From Caldifarciminota bacterium (GTDB lineage: Bacteria; Hydrothermota; Hydrothermia; LBFQ01; DSFT01): DNA of 64,000 nt. The stretch covers positions 120,565-184,564 of the forward strand of contig JANXBH010000001.1 in the NCBI GenBank assembly GCA_025060695.1. Reading direction: 5' to 3'. Every line of letters begins with the position of its first letter. The first letter of the stretch is position 1. Under the pieces are notes generated by a model. It searched no databases. It was not told where the DNA came from and was given only the letters and a program-made list of their open reading frames with translations. Of this stretch, positions 9,092 through 17,198 are shown one piece after another. The translations under genes and the position numbers were made by a program.

Positions 9092-9571
9092 ATGAAACTT
9101 TTAGGTTGGTCATTTGTATTAAGTCCTCTGGTAATTGGTGGCATTATGATGCCTTTCGCATGGCTATCTTTGGCTAAAAAGACAAACGAGAATATTTACA
9201 AATGGGCAGGTATCTTCGGAATAATAACTATTGCTATTGCAATAATCTCGGCTCCTTTTCTATTCGTTTCACTATATGAATTCTTTACTAATAACTACTC
9301 AATCGAAGATCTCGCTAGCACGACGACTTTTCTATCACTTCTGGGTATTGCATCTATAGCAGGAATTATCTACTTGGTTTTTACAATAATGTCACTCTTT
9401 AAGGTATCCCAAATACATAATGTTCAAAATTTAAAAAATCTCACAATTGCTCTTATTGTATGCCTTGTTTTAACTTTAATTCCATTCATAGGGTTTCTTG
9501 CCTCTATAGCTCTTATAGTAGTGTATGTTTTAATAGGAATTCAGATTCTTAATATTAAAGAAGCACAATAG
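9092..9571 (+). CDS. Small four-helix membrane protein, function unknown
   Basis: 159 residues with four predicted transmembrane segments (about 5-27, 42-65, 77-103, 116-151) and little soluble sequence between them. I do not recognise a family. It follows the gingipain-like gene on the same strand but has its own -10 element, so a functional link is not implied. The start is well placed relative to TATAAT. The 147 bp after it are noncoding. Confidence 0.6.
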   Translation: MKLLGWSFVLSPLVIGGIMMPFAWLSLAKKTNENIYKWAGIFGIITIAIAIISAPFLFVSLYEFFTNNYSIEDLASTTTFLSLLGIASIAGIIYLVFTIMSLFKVSQIHNVQNLKNLTIALIVCLVLTLIPFIGFLASIALIVVYVLIGIQILNIKEAQ

Positions 9572-9718
9572 CAGAAAAGCTTATTACAAAATTTTCCATA
9601 TCAAAGTTCTTTGGACATTTTCTAGAGTTTTCTCTATTGTTATTCTACCTGATTTATCTGAATCTCACAACAGCTGTAATTCTTTTAGAAGTGTAGCAAA
9701 TGCTGAAATATTATACTT
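9572..9718. other. Intergenic region, possible decayed gene fragment on minus strand
   Basis: The longest gene-free stretch in the window (147 bp), between two converging genes. One minus-strand frame reads about 45 codons interrupted by a single TGA (before: AFATLLKELQLL; after: DSDKSGRITIEKTLENVQRTL). It looks protein-like but has no start or promoter and I cannot name it. No clear hairpin-plus-T-run terminator was seen. Confidence 0.25.
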
Positions 9719-10405
9719 TCAAAATATTTGAGCATTTTTAATCTCCAATATAACTTTGTTTATTGCTTCAACAGGGTCTTCAGAATTTGTAATAGCTCTC
9801 CCAATTACCAAAAAGTCAGCTCCATTCTTTATAGCCTCCCTCGGAGTTATTATTTGTTTTTGGTCATTAGCTTTAGAATAAAATTCTAGTCTAACCCCAG
9901 GAACAATAGTTAGAAAATTTCTTCCAATTGTTTCCTTTATCTTTTTTACATATATTCCTGAAACTACGACACCATCAAGACCACACTCTTTAGCTAAAAA
10001 ACTTCTTTTAATAGTTAGAGCACTCATAGGCAAACTTATGCCTATATCCTTTAAATCTTCTTGATTTAAACTAGTTAAAACAGTAACACCAAGTAATTTT
10101 ATCCTATCAGTGCTTTCCCTTGCTGAGACTAACATATCCCTACCTCCTGAAACATGAAGTGTCAAATAGTCAATATCAAAATTATTTAGAACCTTAATTG
10201 TCCTACTAACTGTATTTGGAATATCTTCTAATTTTAAATCTAAAAAAACGGTAGCACCCCTAATTTTTAAATATTCTATAACTTTAAAACCTTCTGCTGA
10301 AAAAAGCTCAAGTCCAACTTTATAGAGTTTGTGAATATCAATAGTTTTATCTACAAAAGACTTAAATGATTTAAAATCACTAAAATCAAGAGCTATGAAA
10401 AACAC
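9719..10405 (-). CDS. pyrF: Orotidine 5'-phosphate decarboxylase
   Basis: 228 residues. Decarboxylates OMP to UMP, the last step of pyrimidine synthesis. Substrate-binding ALDFSD lies at residues 5-10, the catalytic DxKxxD tetrad motif is FLDLKLEDIPNT (Asp56, Lys58, Asp61), and PGVR and GRAITNSEDP are near the C-terminus. The start is GTG at 10405, with minus-strand TAAAAT ending 5 nt before it. Single-gene unit divergent from the tRNA-Ser pair; no other pyr genes nearby. Confidence 0.93.
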   Translation of the reverse strand: MFFIALDFSDFKSFKSFVDKTIDIHKLYKVGLELFSAEGFKVIEYLKIRGATVFLDLKLEDIPNTVSRTIKVLNNFDIDYLTLHVSGGRDMLVSARESTDRIKLLGVTVLTSLNQEDLKDIGISLPMSALTIKRSFLAKECGLDGVVVSGIYVKKIKETIGRNFLTIVPGVRLEFYSKANDQKQIITPREAIKNGADFLVIGRAITNSEDPVEAINKVILEIKNAQIF

Positions 10406-10410
10406 ACAAA

Positions 10411-10416
10411 ATTTTA
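10411..10416 (-). promoter_or_regulatory. -10 element of pyrF
   Basis: Minus-strand AACTTTAAAATTTTG; TAAAAT ends 5 nt before the GTG start, the shortest spacing among these promoters. Confidence 0.55.
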
Positions 10417-10435
10417 AAGTTATTAGCTTGTCCTT

Positions 10436-10441
10436 TAAAAT
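10436..10441 (+). promoter_or_regulatory. -10 element of the tRNA-Ser pair
   Basis: TCCTTTAAAATTG; TAAAAT ends 13 nt before the mature 5' end of tRNA-Ser(TGA), leaving a short leader for RNase P to remove. Confidence 0.5.
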
Positions 10442-10454
10442 TGTAATACTTTTT

Positions 10455-10540
10455 GGAGGGGTGCGCCGAACTGGTAAGGCAGCGGATTTGAAATCCGCCG
10501 GGGCTTAGGCCCCTTAGGGGTTCGAGTCCCCTCCCCTCCG
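10455..10540 (+). tRNA. tRNA-Ser (TGA)
   Basis: 86 nt class II tRNA: acceptor GGAGGGG/CCCCTCC, discriminator G, anticodon stem-loop GCGGA-TTTGAAA-TCCGC (TGA), long variable arm, T arm GGGGTTCGAGTCCCC. CCA is not encoded. Five nt upstream of the next tRNA-Ser. Confidence 0.95.
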
Positions 10541-10545
10541 TTTCT

Positions 10546-10637
10546 GGAGAGGTGGCCGAGCGGTCGAAGGCGGGGGCTTGCTAAGCCTTTTCTCAGGTTA
10601 AAAGCCTGAGACGAGGGTTCAAATCCCTCCCTCTCCG
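10546..10637 (+). tRNA. tRNA-Ser (GCT)
   Basis: 92 nt class II tRNA: acceptor GGAGAGG/CCTCTCC, discriminator G, anticodon loop TTGCTAA (GCT), extended variable arm around CTCAGG/CCTGAG, T arm GAGGGTTCAAATCCCTC. CCA not encoded. Its 3' end is 1 bp from the convergent dehydratase stop codon at 10639. Confidence 0.94.
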
Positions 10638-10638
10638 C

Positions 10639-11877
10639 TTACAGTTTCTTTACTTTATAAATATATGGATTTTCAGTAGCTTCTATGGTTTCATTATCTG
10701 AAAAAAGTTTTTCTTCCAGCTTTTCACCCTTTCTCAAGTCAGTAAAAATTATCTGAATATCTTTATAAGGTTCATAACCGAGAAGCTTTAATAAGTTTTC
10801 AATTGCACTTCTAACATTTATCGGTTCTCCCATATCAAGAATAAGAATATCTCCACCATTTGAAATAATTGGAGAATATAAGACTAACAAAACCGCTTCT
10901 TTCGGAGTTATAAAGTATCTCTTTGCATCTTTATGAGTAATTTTTACATAACCCTTTTGAACCTGTTTCAATATAGTAGGAATTAAACTTCCTCTTGAAC
11001 CAATAACATTACCAAACCTTACCGCTATGTAATTATTTTCAATCACTAAATCCTCTGCTATACTTTTTGTCTTACCCATTATGCTTGTAGGCTCCACTGC
11101 CTTATCAGTGGATATAAATACAAATTTTTTAATACCATTCCTTTTTGAAAACTCTACTAATTTCTTAGTCCCAATGAAATTTACTTTATATGCCATATAT
11201 TCAAAGTTTTCTAATATTGGAACATGTTTATATGCAGCACAATGAAATACTAAATCAATATGATTCTGAAAAACATCATAAAGACAATAATCATCAGTAA
11301 TATCTCCAAGATAAATAATCAATCTATCATCATCTAAGTCATTTGACAATTCGTATAATCTGGTCTCATCTATATCCATAGCTATTACTTTTCTTACATT
11401 GAAATTTAGAACTTCCTTTACTAAATATGAACCAATTGAACCCGCTCCACCTGTTATTAAAATATTTTTATTTTCATAAAATAGCTTTAAAGCTTCATAG
11501 TCTATCTGCATCTCTCTTTTTTTGAAAACGTCAAAAATATCAATTTCTACAACATGTTTTAAAAATACTCTATCCTCCTTTACATAATAACTCGGCACAA
11601 TCTTAATATCCTTAATACCTAATCTTAAAGAGAGCATTTCTATTTCTCTTATTCTTTGAATACTTGCAGAAGGCATAGCAATTATCAGACTATCTATATT
11701 CTTGAGTTTCCCAATAGAATTTATATCTCCAATTACTTTTATATTTTTATACTCTAAGTTCCACTTATTTTTATCGTCGTCCAAAAAACCAACTATTTTA
11801 TAGTTTCCATTTTTCAATATATCATCTGCTACTTGTTTGCCTGCTTCTCCAAAACCATATATTATAACTCTTTTCAT
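10639..11877 (-). CDS. Nucleotide-sugar 4,6-dehydratase, FlaA1/PglF type without membrane domain
   Basis: 412 residues. An N-terminal Rossmann domain (IIYGFGEAGKQVA, residues 4-16) is followed by an extended short-chain dehydrogenase domain with TGGAGSIGS (near 140), CAAYKHVP, STDKAVEP and SIMGKTK, where the usual catalytic Tyr is Met as in FlaA1/CapD inverting dehydratases. Members convert UDP-GlcNAc to 4-keto-6-deoxy sugars for glycans or envelope polysaccharide. The usual four N-terminal transmembrane helices of PglF/CapD are absent. Its first 56 bp overlap the 3' end of the WecA-like gene, which suggests coupled translation and a shared glycan pathway. Family secure, exact sugar not. Confidence 0.85.
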   Translation of the reverse strand: MKRVIIYGFGEAGKQVADDILKNGNYKIVGFLDDDKNKWNLEYKNIKVIGDINSIGKLKNIDSLIIAMPSASIQRIREIEMLSLRLGIKDIKIVPSYYVKEDRVFLKHVVEIDIFDVFKKREMQIDYEALKLFYENKNILITGGAGSIGSYLVKEVLNFNVRKVIAMDIDETRLYELSNDLDDDRLIIYLGDITDDYCLYDVFQNHIDLVFHCAAYKHVPILENFEYMAYKVNFIGTKKLVEFSKRNGIKKFVFISTDKAVEPTSIMGKTKSIAEDLVIENNYIAVRFGNVIGSRGSLIPTILKQVQKGYVKITHKDAKRYFITPKEAVLLVLYSPIISNGGDILILDMGEPINVRSAIENLLKLLGYEPYKDIQIIFTDLRKGEKLEEKLFSDNETIEATENPYIYKVKKL

Positions 11878-12829
11878 AACCTAAAACTCCTACAATTATA
11901 AAACATAAAAATGCTATCAACCATAGATAAATTTCATCAAGCTTATATGTAAGTATTGCTAATACACTAAAAAACAGCTGTAAAGTAGAAATTATGAAAA
12001 CCGTCATAAATTTACCAAATCTTCTATATAGAATGTGATGTAAGTGTCTCTTATCTGAATAAAATATAGGATATTTAGAGAGAATTCTTCTAATGATTGT
12101 CCAAATGGTATCAAATATTGGTATTGAAAGAATAATAACAGGAACTATAGGATATATGGAATTTTTTCCTTGAGTTAGGAATAATGAAAATGAAGCGGAC
12201 AGAAAACCAAGAGTAAGTGCTCCCACATCTCCCATAAACACTCTTGCAATTGGAAAATTAAAGAAAAGAAATCCAAGCAAAGCAGAAATTATCCCAATAG
12301 AAAAAATAAAAAGCTCGGTATTTCCTAAAATAGAGAAGAAATAAGAAAATGTTGAGAATATAATAATACTAACTAAGGTTAATAATCCATCTAATCCATC
12401 AAGCATATTGAATGCATTTATAACACCAACAAAGCCAATAATAGTAATTACAAATCCAATAGCTGGATGTAAAACTACATCAAATCCAATAGTTTTTATA
12501 CCATAACCTGATAGAAATATAAAACTTGCAGAAAAAAATTCAAATGTAAACTTTTGTGAAAAATGTAAATTAGCAATATCATCAAACAAACCTTCAAACA
12601 CAATGATTAAAAGGGCAATTGTGAAAAGGGTCAATTTTTCTAATATATCTGTGAATAAGAAGGTTGATAGAATTATAGGAAGAATAAATCCAAGACCGCC
12701 AATTCTTGGAACTGGATAATTATGCATCTTTCTACCGTTTGGATAGTCATAAATCTTTAGTTTATGCGAAATCTTTATGATAATTAATGTGAAAATTATT
12801 GAAAGTATTAAATTTATCAAAAATATCAT
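11822..12829 (-). CDS. Polyprenyl-phosphate sugar-1-phosphate transferase (WecA/MraY family)
   Basis: 335 residues, about ten transmembrane helices. Conserved cytoplasmic motifs are present: the N-terminal PNGRKMHNYPVPRIGG, FDDIANL, NMLDGLDGL, FMGDVGA and a His-rich SDKRHLHHIL loop that marks the WecA/TagO branch rather than MraY. The enzyme moves a GlcNAc-type phosphosugar onto undecaprenyl phosphate to begin O-antigen-like or cell-wall glycan synthesis. Its start overlaps the CorC-like stop (ATGA type) and its end overlaps the dehydratase by 56 bp. The sugar donor is inferred. Confidence 0.87.
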   Translation of the reverse strand: MIFLINLILSIIFTLIIIKISHKLKIYDYPNGRKMHNYPVPRIGGLGFILPIILSTFLFTDILEKLTLFTIALLIIVFEGLFDDIANLHFSQKFTFEFFSASFIFLSGYGIKTIGFDVVLHPAIGFVITIIGFVGVINAFNMLDGLDGLLTLVSIIIFSTFSYFFSILGNTELFIFSIGIISALLGFLFFNFPIARVFMGDVGALTLGFLSASFSLFLTQGKNSIYPIVPVIILSIPIFDTIWTIIRRILSKYPIFYSDKRHLHHILYRRFGKFMTVFIISTLQLFFSVLAILTYKLDEIYLWLIAFLCFIIVGVLGYEKSYNIWFWRSRQTSSR

Positions 12830-13593
12830 ATTTTTTTCATTCTGACAGTTTTTATTTTATATCCGTCTATCTCCAATATTTCAAAAACAAATCCATCCAA
12901 CTCTATAGTATCTCCAACTTTTGGGACTTTGCCGAGTTTTTCCAAAAGAAGTCCTGAAAGTGTAGCATAAGTGCTATTAGGTTCAATTTCTATATTAACG
13001 CTAAAGTTTTCTTTTATAAATTCTGAAAATTCATCGATAGAAATGGAAGAGGATATTTTATATTCATCGTCGGAAATTCTTACAATATCTGAAAATTCAT
13101 ATTCATTCTTTATATCACCTACTATTTCTTCTAATAAATCTTCCATAGTAACCATACCGATAACCATACCATTCTCATCTACCACAAGTGCAATGGAGAC
13201 TCGTTTTTCCCTTAAAAACTCTATGGCATCAATTATACTATAACTATATGGAATATAGTGAGCAGGTTTAGTTAATTTTCTTATAGTAGTTTCGTTCATC
13301 TTATCAATATTCCTTATTAAGTCCCTTATATAAAAAATACCTACAAACTCACTATCGTCATTTACTACAGGATACTTTGTATAATTTAGATCCCTTATCT
13401 TTTCATACGCAAATGAGAGCAAGTTATTTTCATTCAAAGTTATAATAGATGACTTTGGTTTCATAGCCTTAAGTAAATTAGTTTCAGTTAACTTAATTAA
13501 ATTTCTAATTAGTTTAGCAAATCGCTTATCTTTTTTGGCATATCTAAAAATTTTAAGTATGAAACTAAGTCTTTTACCTAACGAACCTTCCAT
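12826..13593 (-). CDS. CBS-pair and CorC/HlyC domain protein
   Basis: 255 residues. A tandem CBS pair (about 40-155; KYPVVNDDSEFVGIFYIRDL and IALVVDENGMVIGMVTMEDLLEEIVG) is followed by a CorC_HlyC domain (about 170-250) with DEFSEFIKENF and GLLLEKLGKVPKVGD. This is the soluble E. coli CorC/YbeX layout, without the DUF21 membrane domain of full hemolysin-C-like transporters. A role in Mg/Co efflux or envelope homeostasis is inferred from the family. It begins 1 nt after the nadA stop and overlaps the WecA-like gene. Confidence 0.85.
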   Translation of the reverse strand: MEGSLGKRLSFILKIFRYAKKDKRFAKLIRNLIKLTETNLLKAMKPKSSIITLNENNLLSFAYEKIRDLNYTKYPVVNDDSEFVGIFYIRDLIRNIDKMNETTIRKLTKPAHYIPYSYSIIDAIEFLREKRVSIALVVDENGMVIGMVTMEDLLEEIVGDIKNEYEFSDIVRISDDEYKISSSISIDEFSEFIKENFSVNIEIEPNSTYATLSGLLLEKLGKVPKVGDTIELDGFVFEILEIDGYKIKTVRMKKI

Positions 13594-13594
13594 A

Positions 13595-14512
13595 CTAAGC
13601 TATCTGAAGCATTCTTCTAATTGGAATAGATGCTTTTTGAATAATCTCACTACTTAAATCTATCTCGTATTTCAGTTCTTTTAATGATAGAAAAACTTTT
13701 TCAAGTGTTATCATTTTCATGTATTTACATATAGCATTTTCATCTGCAGGTATAAACTCCTTTTGAGGACTTGCTTTTTTTAATGGATATAAAATACCTG
13801 TTTCAGTTACTACTATAAACTTATTACTTTTACTTTCCTTTGCATTTCTTATCATACCACTCGTAGAAAGGACTTTTACATTACCATTAAAATGATATAA
13901 ACATTGGGTAGTGCATCCGCACTCAGGGTGAAGCATTACTTCCGCATCAGGGTTTTCTTCCATCTTTCTTAATAAATCTTCATATCTAAAACCTGCATGA
14001 ACATGACATTCACCTGGCCAAATATGAATATTTTCTCTACCTGTTTGCTTTTTTATCCACATACCTAAATACATATCGGGCAAAAATAGTATTTCCTTAT
14101 CTTCAGGTATAGATTGGATAACTCTTATTGCGTTAGAAGAGGTGCAACAATAATCACATTCAGTTTTAATATCCGCATTAGTATTTATATAACAAACAAC
14201 TATCGCATTTGGATGCTCACTTTTCCATTTTCTTAGTTGTTCTAAATTTATTGAGTCAGCAAGTGAACAACCTGCATCTAAATCAGGTATTAAAACTTTC
14301 TTGTCTGGATTTAATATCTTAGCAGTTTCTGCCATAAACTTTACACCGCAAAATACTATAACGTTCGCATCTACTTGACTTGCCTTTCTTGAAAGTTCCA
14401 AACTATCTCCTACAAAATCCGCAATATCTTGAACTTCTGGGACTTGATAATTATGTGCTAAGATAATTGCATTTCTTTCTTTTTTTAATTTTAATATCTC
14501 TTCTTTTAACAT
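13595..14512 (-). CDS. nadA: Quinolinate synthase A
   Basis: 305 residues. Condenses iminoaspartate with dihydroxyacetone phosphate to quinolinate for NAD synthesis, using a [4Fe-4S] cluster. It has the triplicated family fold with AHNYQVPEVQDIADFVGDSLELS near the N-terminus, CGVKFMAETAK, the HPECGCTTQC cysteine region and TETGILYPL. It has its own -10 inside the intergenic boundary with the upstream acyltransferase gene. No nadB or nadC nearby. Confidence 0.95.
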   Translation of the reverse strand: MLKEEILKLKKERNAIILAHNYQVPEVQDIADFVGDSLELSRKASQVDANVIVFCGVKFMAETAKILNPDKKVLIPDLDAGCSLADSINLEQLRKWKSEHPNAIVVCYINTNADIKTECDYCCTSSNAIRVIQSIPEDKEILFLPDMYLGMWIKKQTGRENIHIWPGECHVHAGFRYEDLLRKMEENPDAEVMLHPECGCTTQCLYHFNGNVKVLSTSGMIRNAKESKSNKFIVVTETGILYPLKKASPQKEFIPADENAICKYMKMITLEKVFLSLKELKYEIDLSSEIIQKASIPIRRMLQIA

Positions 14513-14519
14513 CTATTAA

Positions 14520-14525
14520 ATTTTA
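14520..14525 (-). promoter_or_regulatory. -10 element of nadA
   Basis: Minus-strand GCCTTTAAAATTTA; TAAAAT ends 7 nt before the ATG at 14512. It overlaps the stop codon of the acyltransferase gene, so nadA can be transcribed independently of the genes upstream. Confidence 0.55.
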
Positions 14526-15095
14526 AAGGCTGTCATAAAGATTTTCTAATGCCTCTTTTCTAATTACATTTCTTTCGAATTCTCCAAACTTTACCAAGAC
14601 TTGATTGTTTAAAATCTTAAATACTAAGGCAATTGAAACAAATGGCTTTAGATATTCTAAAAACTTATATAAACTCGGATTAAAATTTAAAATACCTTCA
14701 CTTTCGCTATGCAAAACTCCCTCAGGGAATATAAAAAAATAGTACTTTTGAGGATATGTATTTAGCAGTTCTATTGTTTTTCTCATTGAAATTATTTTTT
14801 CATGAGTAGTTTTAAATGGTAATACTTTTGCGAATTTTTCAAAATAAGGATAATTTCTATATTCCTCCATCCAAATAAGAATCTTCCTATCTTTCAAAAT
14901 GGTTTTTCTCAGCCTATTTAATATATGAACATCGTAGTAGTAAAAATGGTTAGAATAGATAATAATTTTTTGTTCCTTATATAAGCTAAACTCTGGTGCA
15001 TTTAATACCTTAAATGACTTAAATCTACTTAGCTGACTCTCAAGAGTAAAATCTACTAAAAACTTTGGATAAAACTTTTTAAAATATTCTAACAT
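14523..15095 (-). CDS. PlsC-like acyltransferase
   Basis: 190 residues, short for the family. The glycerolipid acyltransferase motif H(x4)D is present as SNHFYYYDV (residues 48-56) and the FPEG motif lies near residue 123 (IFPEGVLH). These place it in the PlsC/LPLAT superfamily, which transfers acyl groups to lysophospholipids or related acceptors. No transmembrane segment is obvious. It overlaps the MCE gene by 17 bp, suggesting a lipid-handling operon. Acceptor unknown. Confidence 0.72.
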   Translation of the reverse strand: MLEYFKKFYPKFLVDFTLESQLSRFKSFKVLNAPEFSLYKEQKIIIYSNHFYYYDVHILNRLRKTILKDRKILIWMEEYRNYPYFEKFAKVLPFKTTHEKIISMRKTIELLNTYPQKYYFFIFPEGVLHSESEGILNFNPSLYKFLEYLKPFVSIALVFKILNNQVLVKFGEFERNVIRKEALENLYDSL

Positions 15096-15909
15096 TAATG
15101 TATCTACTCGGATTTTTCTTTATATCTTCAATTAATTCTTGAACTTTCTTTATGGAAGATTTTAATTCTAAATATAGTGAATCACTTTGGGTTAATTTGC
15201 CTACAGTTCCTCTATATCTAATACTATCAACTTCAATTTTTATTTTATCTATCAACGAGTCTATAGAATTTAAAGTTAGTCTTCCAGCACTTATTAATGA
15301 ATTTACATTGTGCCAAGTACTATCTAAATTCTCATTTTGATTATCAACGAGATATTTTACTTTATATACAAGACTATTTAAATTATTTAAAGATGTTTTC
15401 AGTTCGGAGGATATAATAATAATCTCGCTATTAGTAGACTTTACTAAATTATTGACATTTGATAAAATAGTATCAACTTTATCGTATAACTTTAAAACAA
15501 TGTTCATTACTTCATCAAAGGATGGACTATCGTATCCAACTATAGTATCGTTCATGTTTAAAAATTCACCATTTCCTGGTTCAATATCAATTAGCCTATT
15601 ACCAAGTGCTGAAGGAGAAATAATCTGAGCATAAGCATTTTTTCTTAACCTATAGTCCTTTAATCCAAATTTTACTATTACAAAATTCTCTTTAATTTCA
15701 ACACTGATGACACTACCTATTGGAACTCCTTTCACTAAAACTCTTGTCCCGGGTGATATTAATGTCGCTCTTGGGAGCTTTATATAATAGGTATAATTAT
15801 GTTTTTGTCTCTTTTGAGTACTTATCCAATTATATCCAATAAAAAAAGCGACTAACATAACTAAGACAAAAATTCCTACTTTTATATAATCTAATCTATT
15901 AACTTCCAT
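15079..15909 (-). CDS. MCE/MlaD-family lipid-transport protein
   Basis: 276 residues: one N-terminal transmembrane helix (about 9-28), an MCE domain (about 38-110; RATLISPGTRVLVKGVPIG, SPSALGNRLIDIEPG), then a long helical coiled-coil tail. MlaD-type proteins form periplasmic hexamers that carry phospholipids between inner and outer membranes with an ABC permease (MlaE/F). No mlaE or mlaF is in the window. It overlaps the thiolase stop by 11 bp and the acyltransferase start. Confidence 0.85.
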   Translation of the reverse strand: MEVNRLDYIKVGIFVLVMLVAFFIGYNWISTQKRQKHNYTYYIKLPRATLISPGTRVLVKGVPIGSVISVEIKENFVIVKFGLKDYRLRKNAYAQIISPSALGNRLIDIEPGNGEFLNMNDTIVGYDSPSFDEVMNIVLKLYDKVDTILSNVNNLVKSTNSEIIIISSELKTSLNNLNSLVYKVKYLVDNQNENLDSTWHNVNSLISAGRLTLNSIDSLIDKIKIEVDSIRYRGTVGKLTQSDSLYLELKSSIKKVQELIEDIKKNPSRYINVRIF

Positions 15910-17080
15910 ATACCTCTAATATCATGCTTGCACCCATACCTCCACCTACACAAGCACTAACTATACCATAACCACCACCTCTTTTTCTTAATTCATGTAT
16001 TAATTTCGTTGTTAAAATAGCACCAGTTGCACCAAGTGGATGTCCAAGCGATATTGCTCCACCATTTACATTTAACTTCTCCAACGGTATGGGTAGTTCT
16101 CTTAATACCGCAATAACTTGTGTAGCAAATGCTTCATTTAGTTCAATAAGCTTTATATCATCTAATTTTAAGTTTGCTTTTCGTAATGACTTTGGAATAG
16201 CATATGCGGGTGCTATGCCCATTATTTCCGCAGGAACCCCAACAACTTGAAATGTAATAAATCTTGCAAGTGGCTTTAAACCAAGTTCTTTAGCTTTTCT
16301 CTCACTCATCATTAAAACCGCACTTGCACCATCACTCCTTTGAGAAGCATTACCTGCTGTAACAGTCCCATCTACCTTAAAATATGGTTTTAAACTCAGA
16401 AGTCCCTCTAATGTAGTATCTGGTCTTGGACATTCATCATGTTCAAAAATTTTTTCAATTAATTGACTATTTCCATCTTCATCTTCTATTCTAACTTTCA
16501 CTTTTATTGGGACAATTTCTTCTTTAAATTTTCCACTTAATACTGCCTGAGCTCCTCTTGTGTGAGATAAATATGCAAATTCGTCTACTTCCCTTCTTGT
16601 AATATTATAAATAGGAACTAAGTTTTCCGCAGTTAGTCCCATATTTAAATAGTAGTGTGGAAAATTTTGAGCAACATATGGCTCAGGTCTAAATTTATAA
16701 CCCGGCATAGGAACTAAACTCATATTTTCAACACCACCCGCTATTGCAACATCTATTTCACCAACTATAATCCTATGAGCAGTCTGAGCTATAGTTTGTA
16801 TAGATGATGCACAGTATCTATTAACTGTTACAGCAGGAATTGAGTTTGGAAGCCCTGCTCTGTAAATTACTGTTCTTGCAAGGTTCATACCCTGATATGC
16901 CTCAGGAAACGCACATCCAATAGACACGTCTTCTATTATATATGGTTCTATTTTCGTTTCATCCAATATAGCTTTAATTACTTCAGATAGTAGATATTCT
17001 GGTCTTGTGTCCTTTAGTGTTCCTTTAATTGCTTTTCCTATAGCTGTTCGCTTTGCACTAACAATTACAGCGTTGTTCAC
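15899..17080 (-). CDS. Acetyl-CoA C-acyltransferase (thiolase)
   Basis: 393 residues. Full thiolase with nucleophilic Cys90 in VNRYCASSIQ, His347 in SLGHPLGATGA and Cys377 in VSACVGGGMGAS. Thiolases cleave 3-ketoacyl-CoA or condense two acetyl-CoA; the direction cannot be told from sequence. The start is GTG at 17080, with a TAAACT -10 ending 7 nt upstream. First gene of the minus-strand unit with the MCE protein and acyltransferase, which suggests lipid metabolism, together with the enoyl-CoA hydratase at 51559. Confidence 0.93.
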   Translation of the reverse strand: MNNAVIVSAKRTAIGKAIKGTLKDTRPEYLLSEVIKAILDETKIEPYIIEDVSIGCAFPEAYQGMNLARTVIYRAGLPNSIPAVTVNRYCASSIQTIAQTAHRIIVGEIDVAIAGGVENMSLVPMPGYKFRPEPYVAQNFPHYYLNMGLTAENLVPIYNITRREVDEFAYLSHTRGAQAVLSGKFKEEIVPIKVKVRIEDEDGNSQLIEKIFEHDECPRPDTTLEGLLSLKPYFKVDGTVTAGNASQRSDGASAVLMMSERKAKELGLKPLARFITFQVVGVPAEIMGIAPAYAIPKSLRKANLKLDDIKLIELNEAFATQVIAVLRELPIPLEKLNVNGGAISLGHPLGATGAILTTKLIHELRKRGGGYGIVSACVGGGMGASMILEVYGS

Positions 17081-17087
17081 AACTGAA

Positions 17088-17093
17088 AGTTTA
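17088..17093 (-). promoter_or_regulatory. -10 element of thiolase gene
   Basis: Minus-strand TACTTTAAACTTTC; TAAACT ends 7 nt before the GTG start. A C replaces A at position 5, as at 17874 and 37380. Confidence 0.5.
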
Positions 17094-17105
17094 AAGTAGA
17101 TGCTT

Positions 17106-17111
17106 TAAAAT
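17106..17111 (+). promoter_or_regulatory. -10 element of tRNA-Val and glycosyltransferase unit
   Basis: TGCTTTAAAATTTTG; TAAAAT ends 11 nt before the mature 5' end of tRNA-Val. No other promoter is visible for the glycosyltransferase that follows. Confidence 0.55.
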
Positions 17112-17122
17112 TTTGGAAAATT

Positions 17123-17196
17123 GGGCGGGTAGCTCAGCTGGTGAGAGCGCTGCCCTTACAAGGCAGAGGTCAGAGGTTCAAGTCCTCTCCCGCCCA
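17123..17196 (+). tRNA. tRNA-Val (TAC)
   Basis: 74 nt cloverleaf: acceptor GGGCGGG/CCCGCCC, discriminator A, anticodon stem-loop TGCCC/CTTACAA/GGCAG region (TAC), T arm AGAGGTTCAAGTCCTCT. CCA not encoded. It ends 2 nt before the probable ATA start of the glycosyltransferase. Confidence 0.95.
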
Positions 17197-17198
17197 TA

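Noticed and set aside
9572-9718. UGA recoding to explain the interrupted minus-strand frame
   Set aside because: TGA is used as a normal stop at many genes here, for example in the ATGA and GTGA overlaps at 27912, 30613 and 49562.
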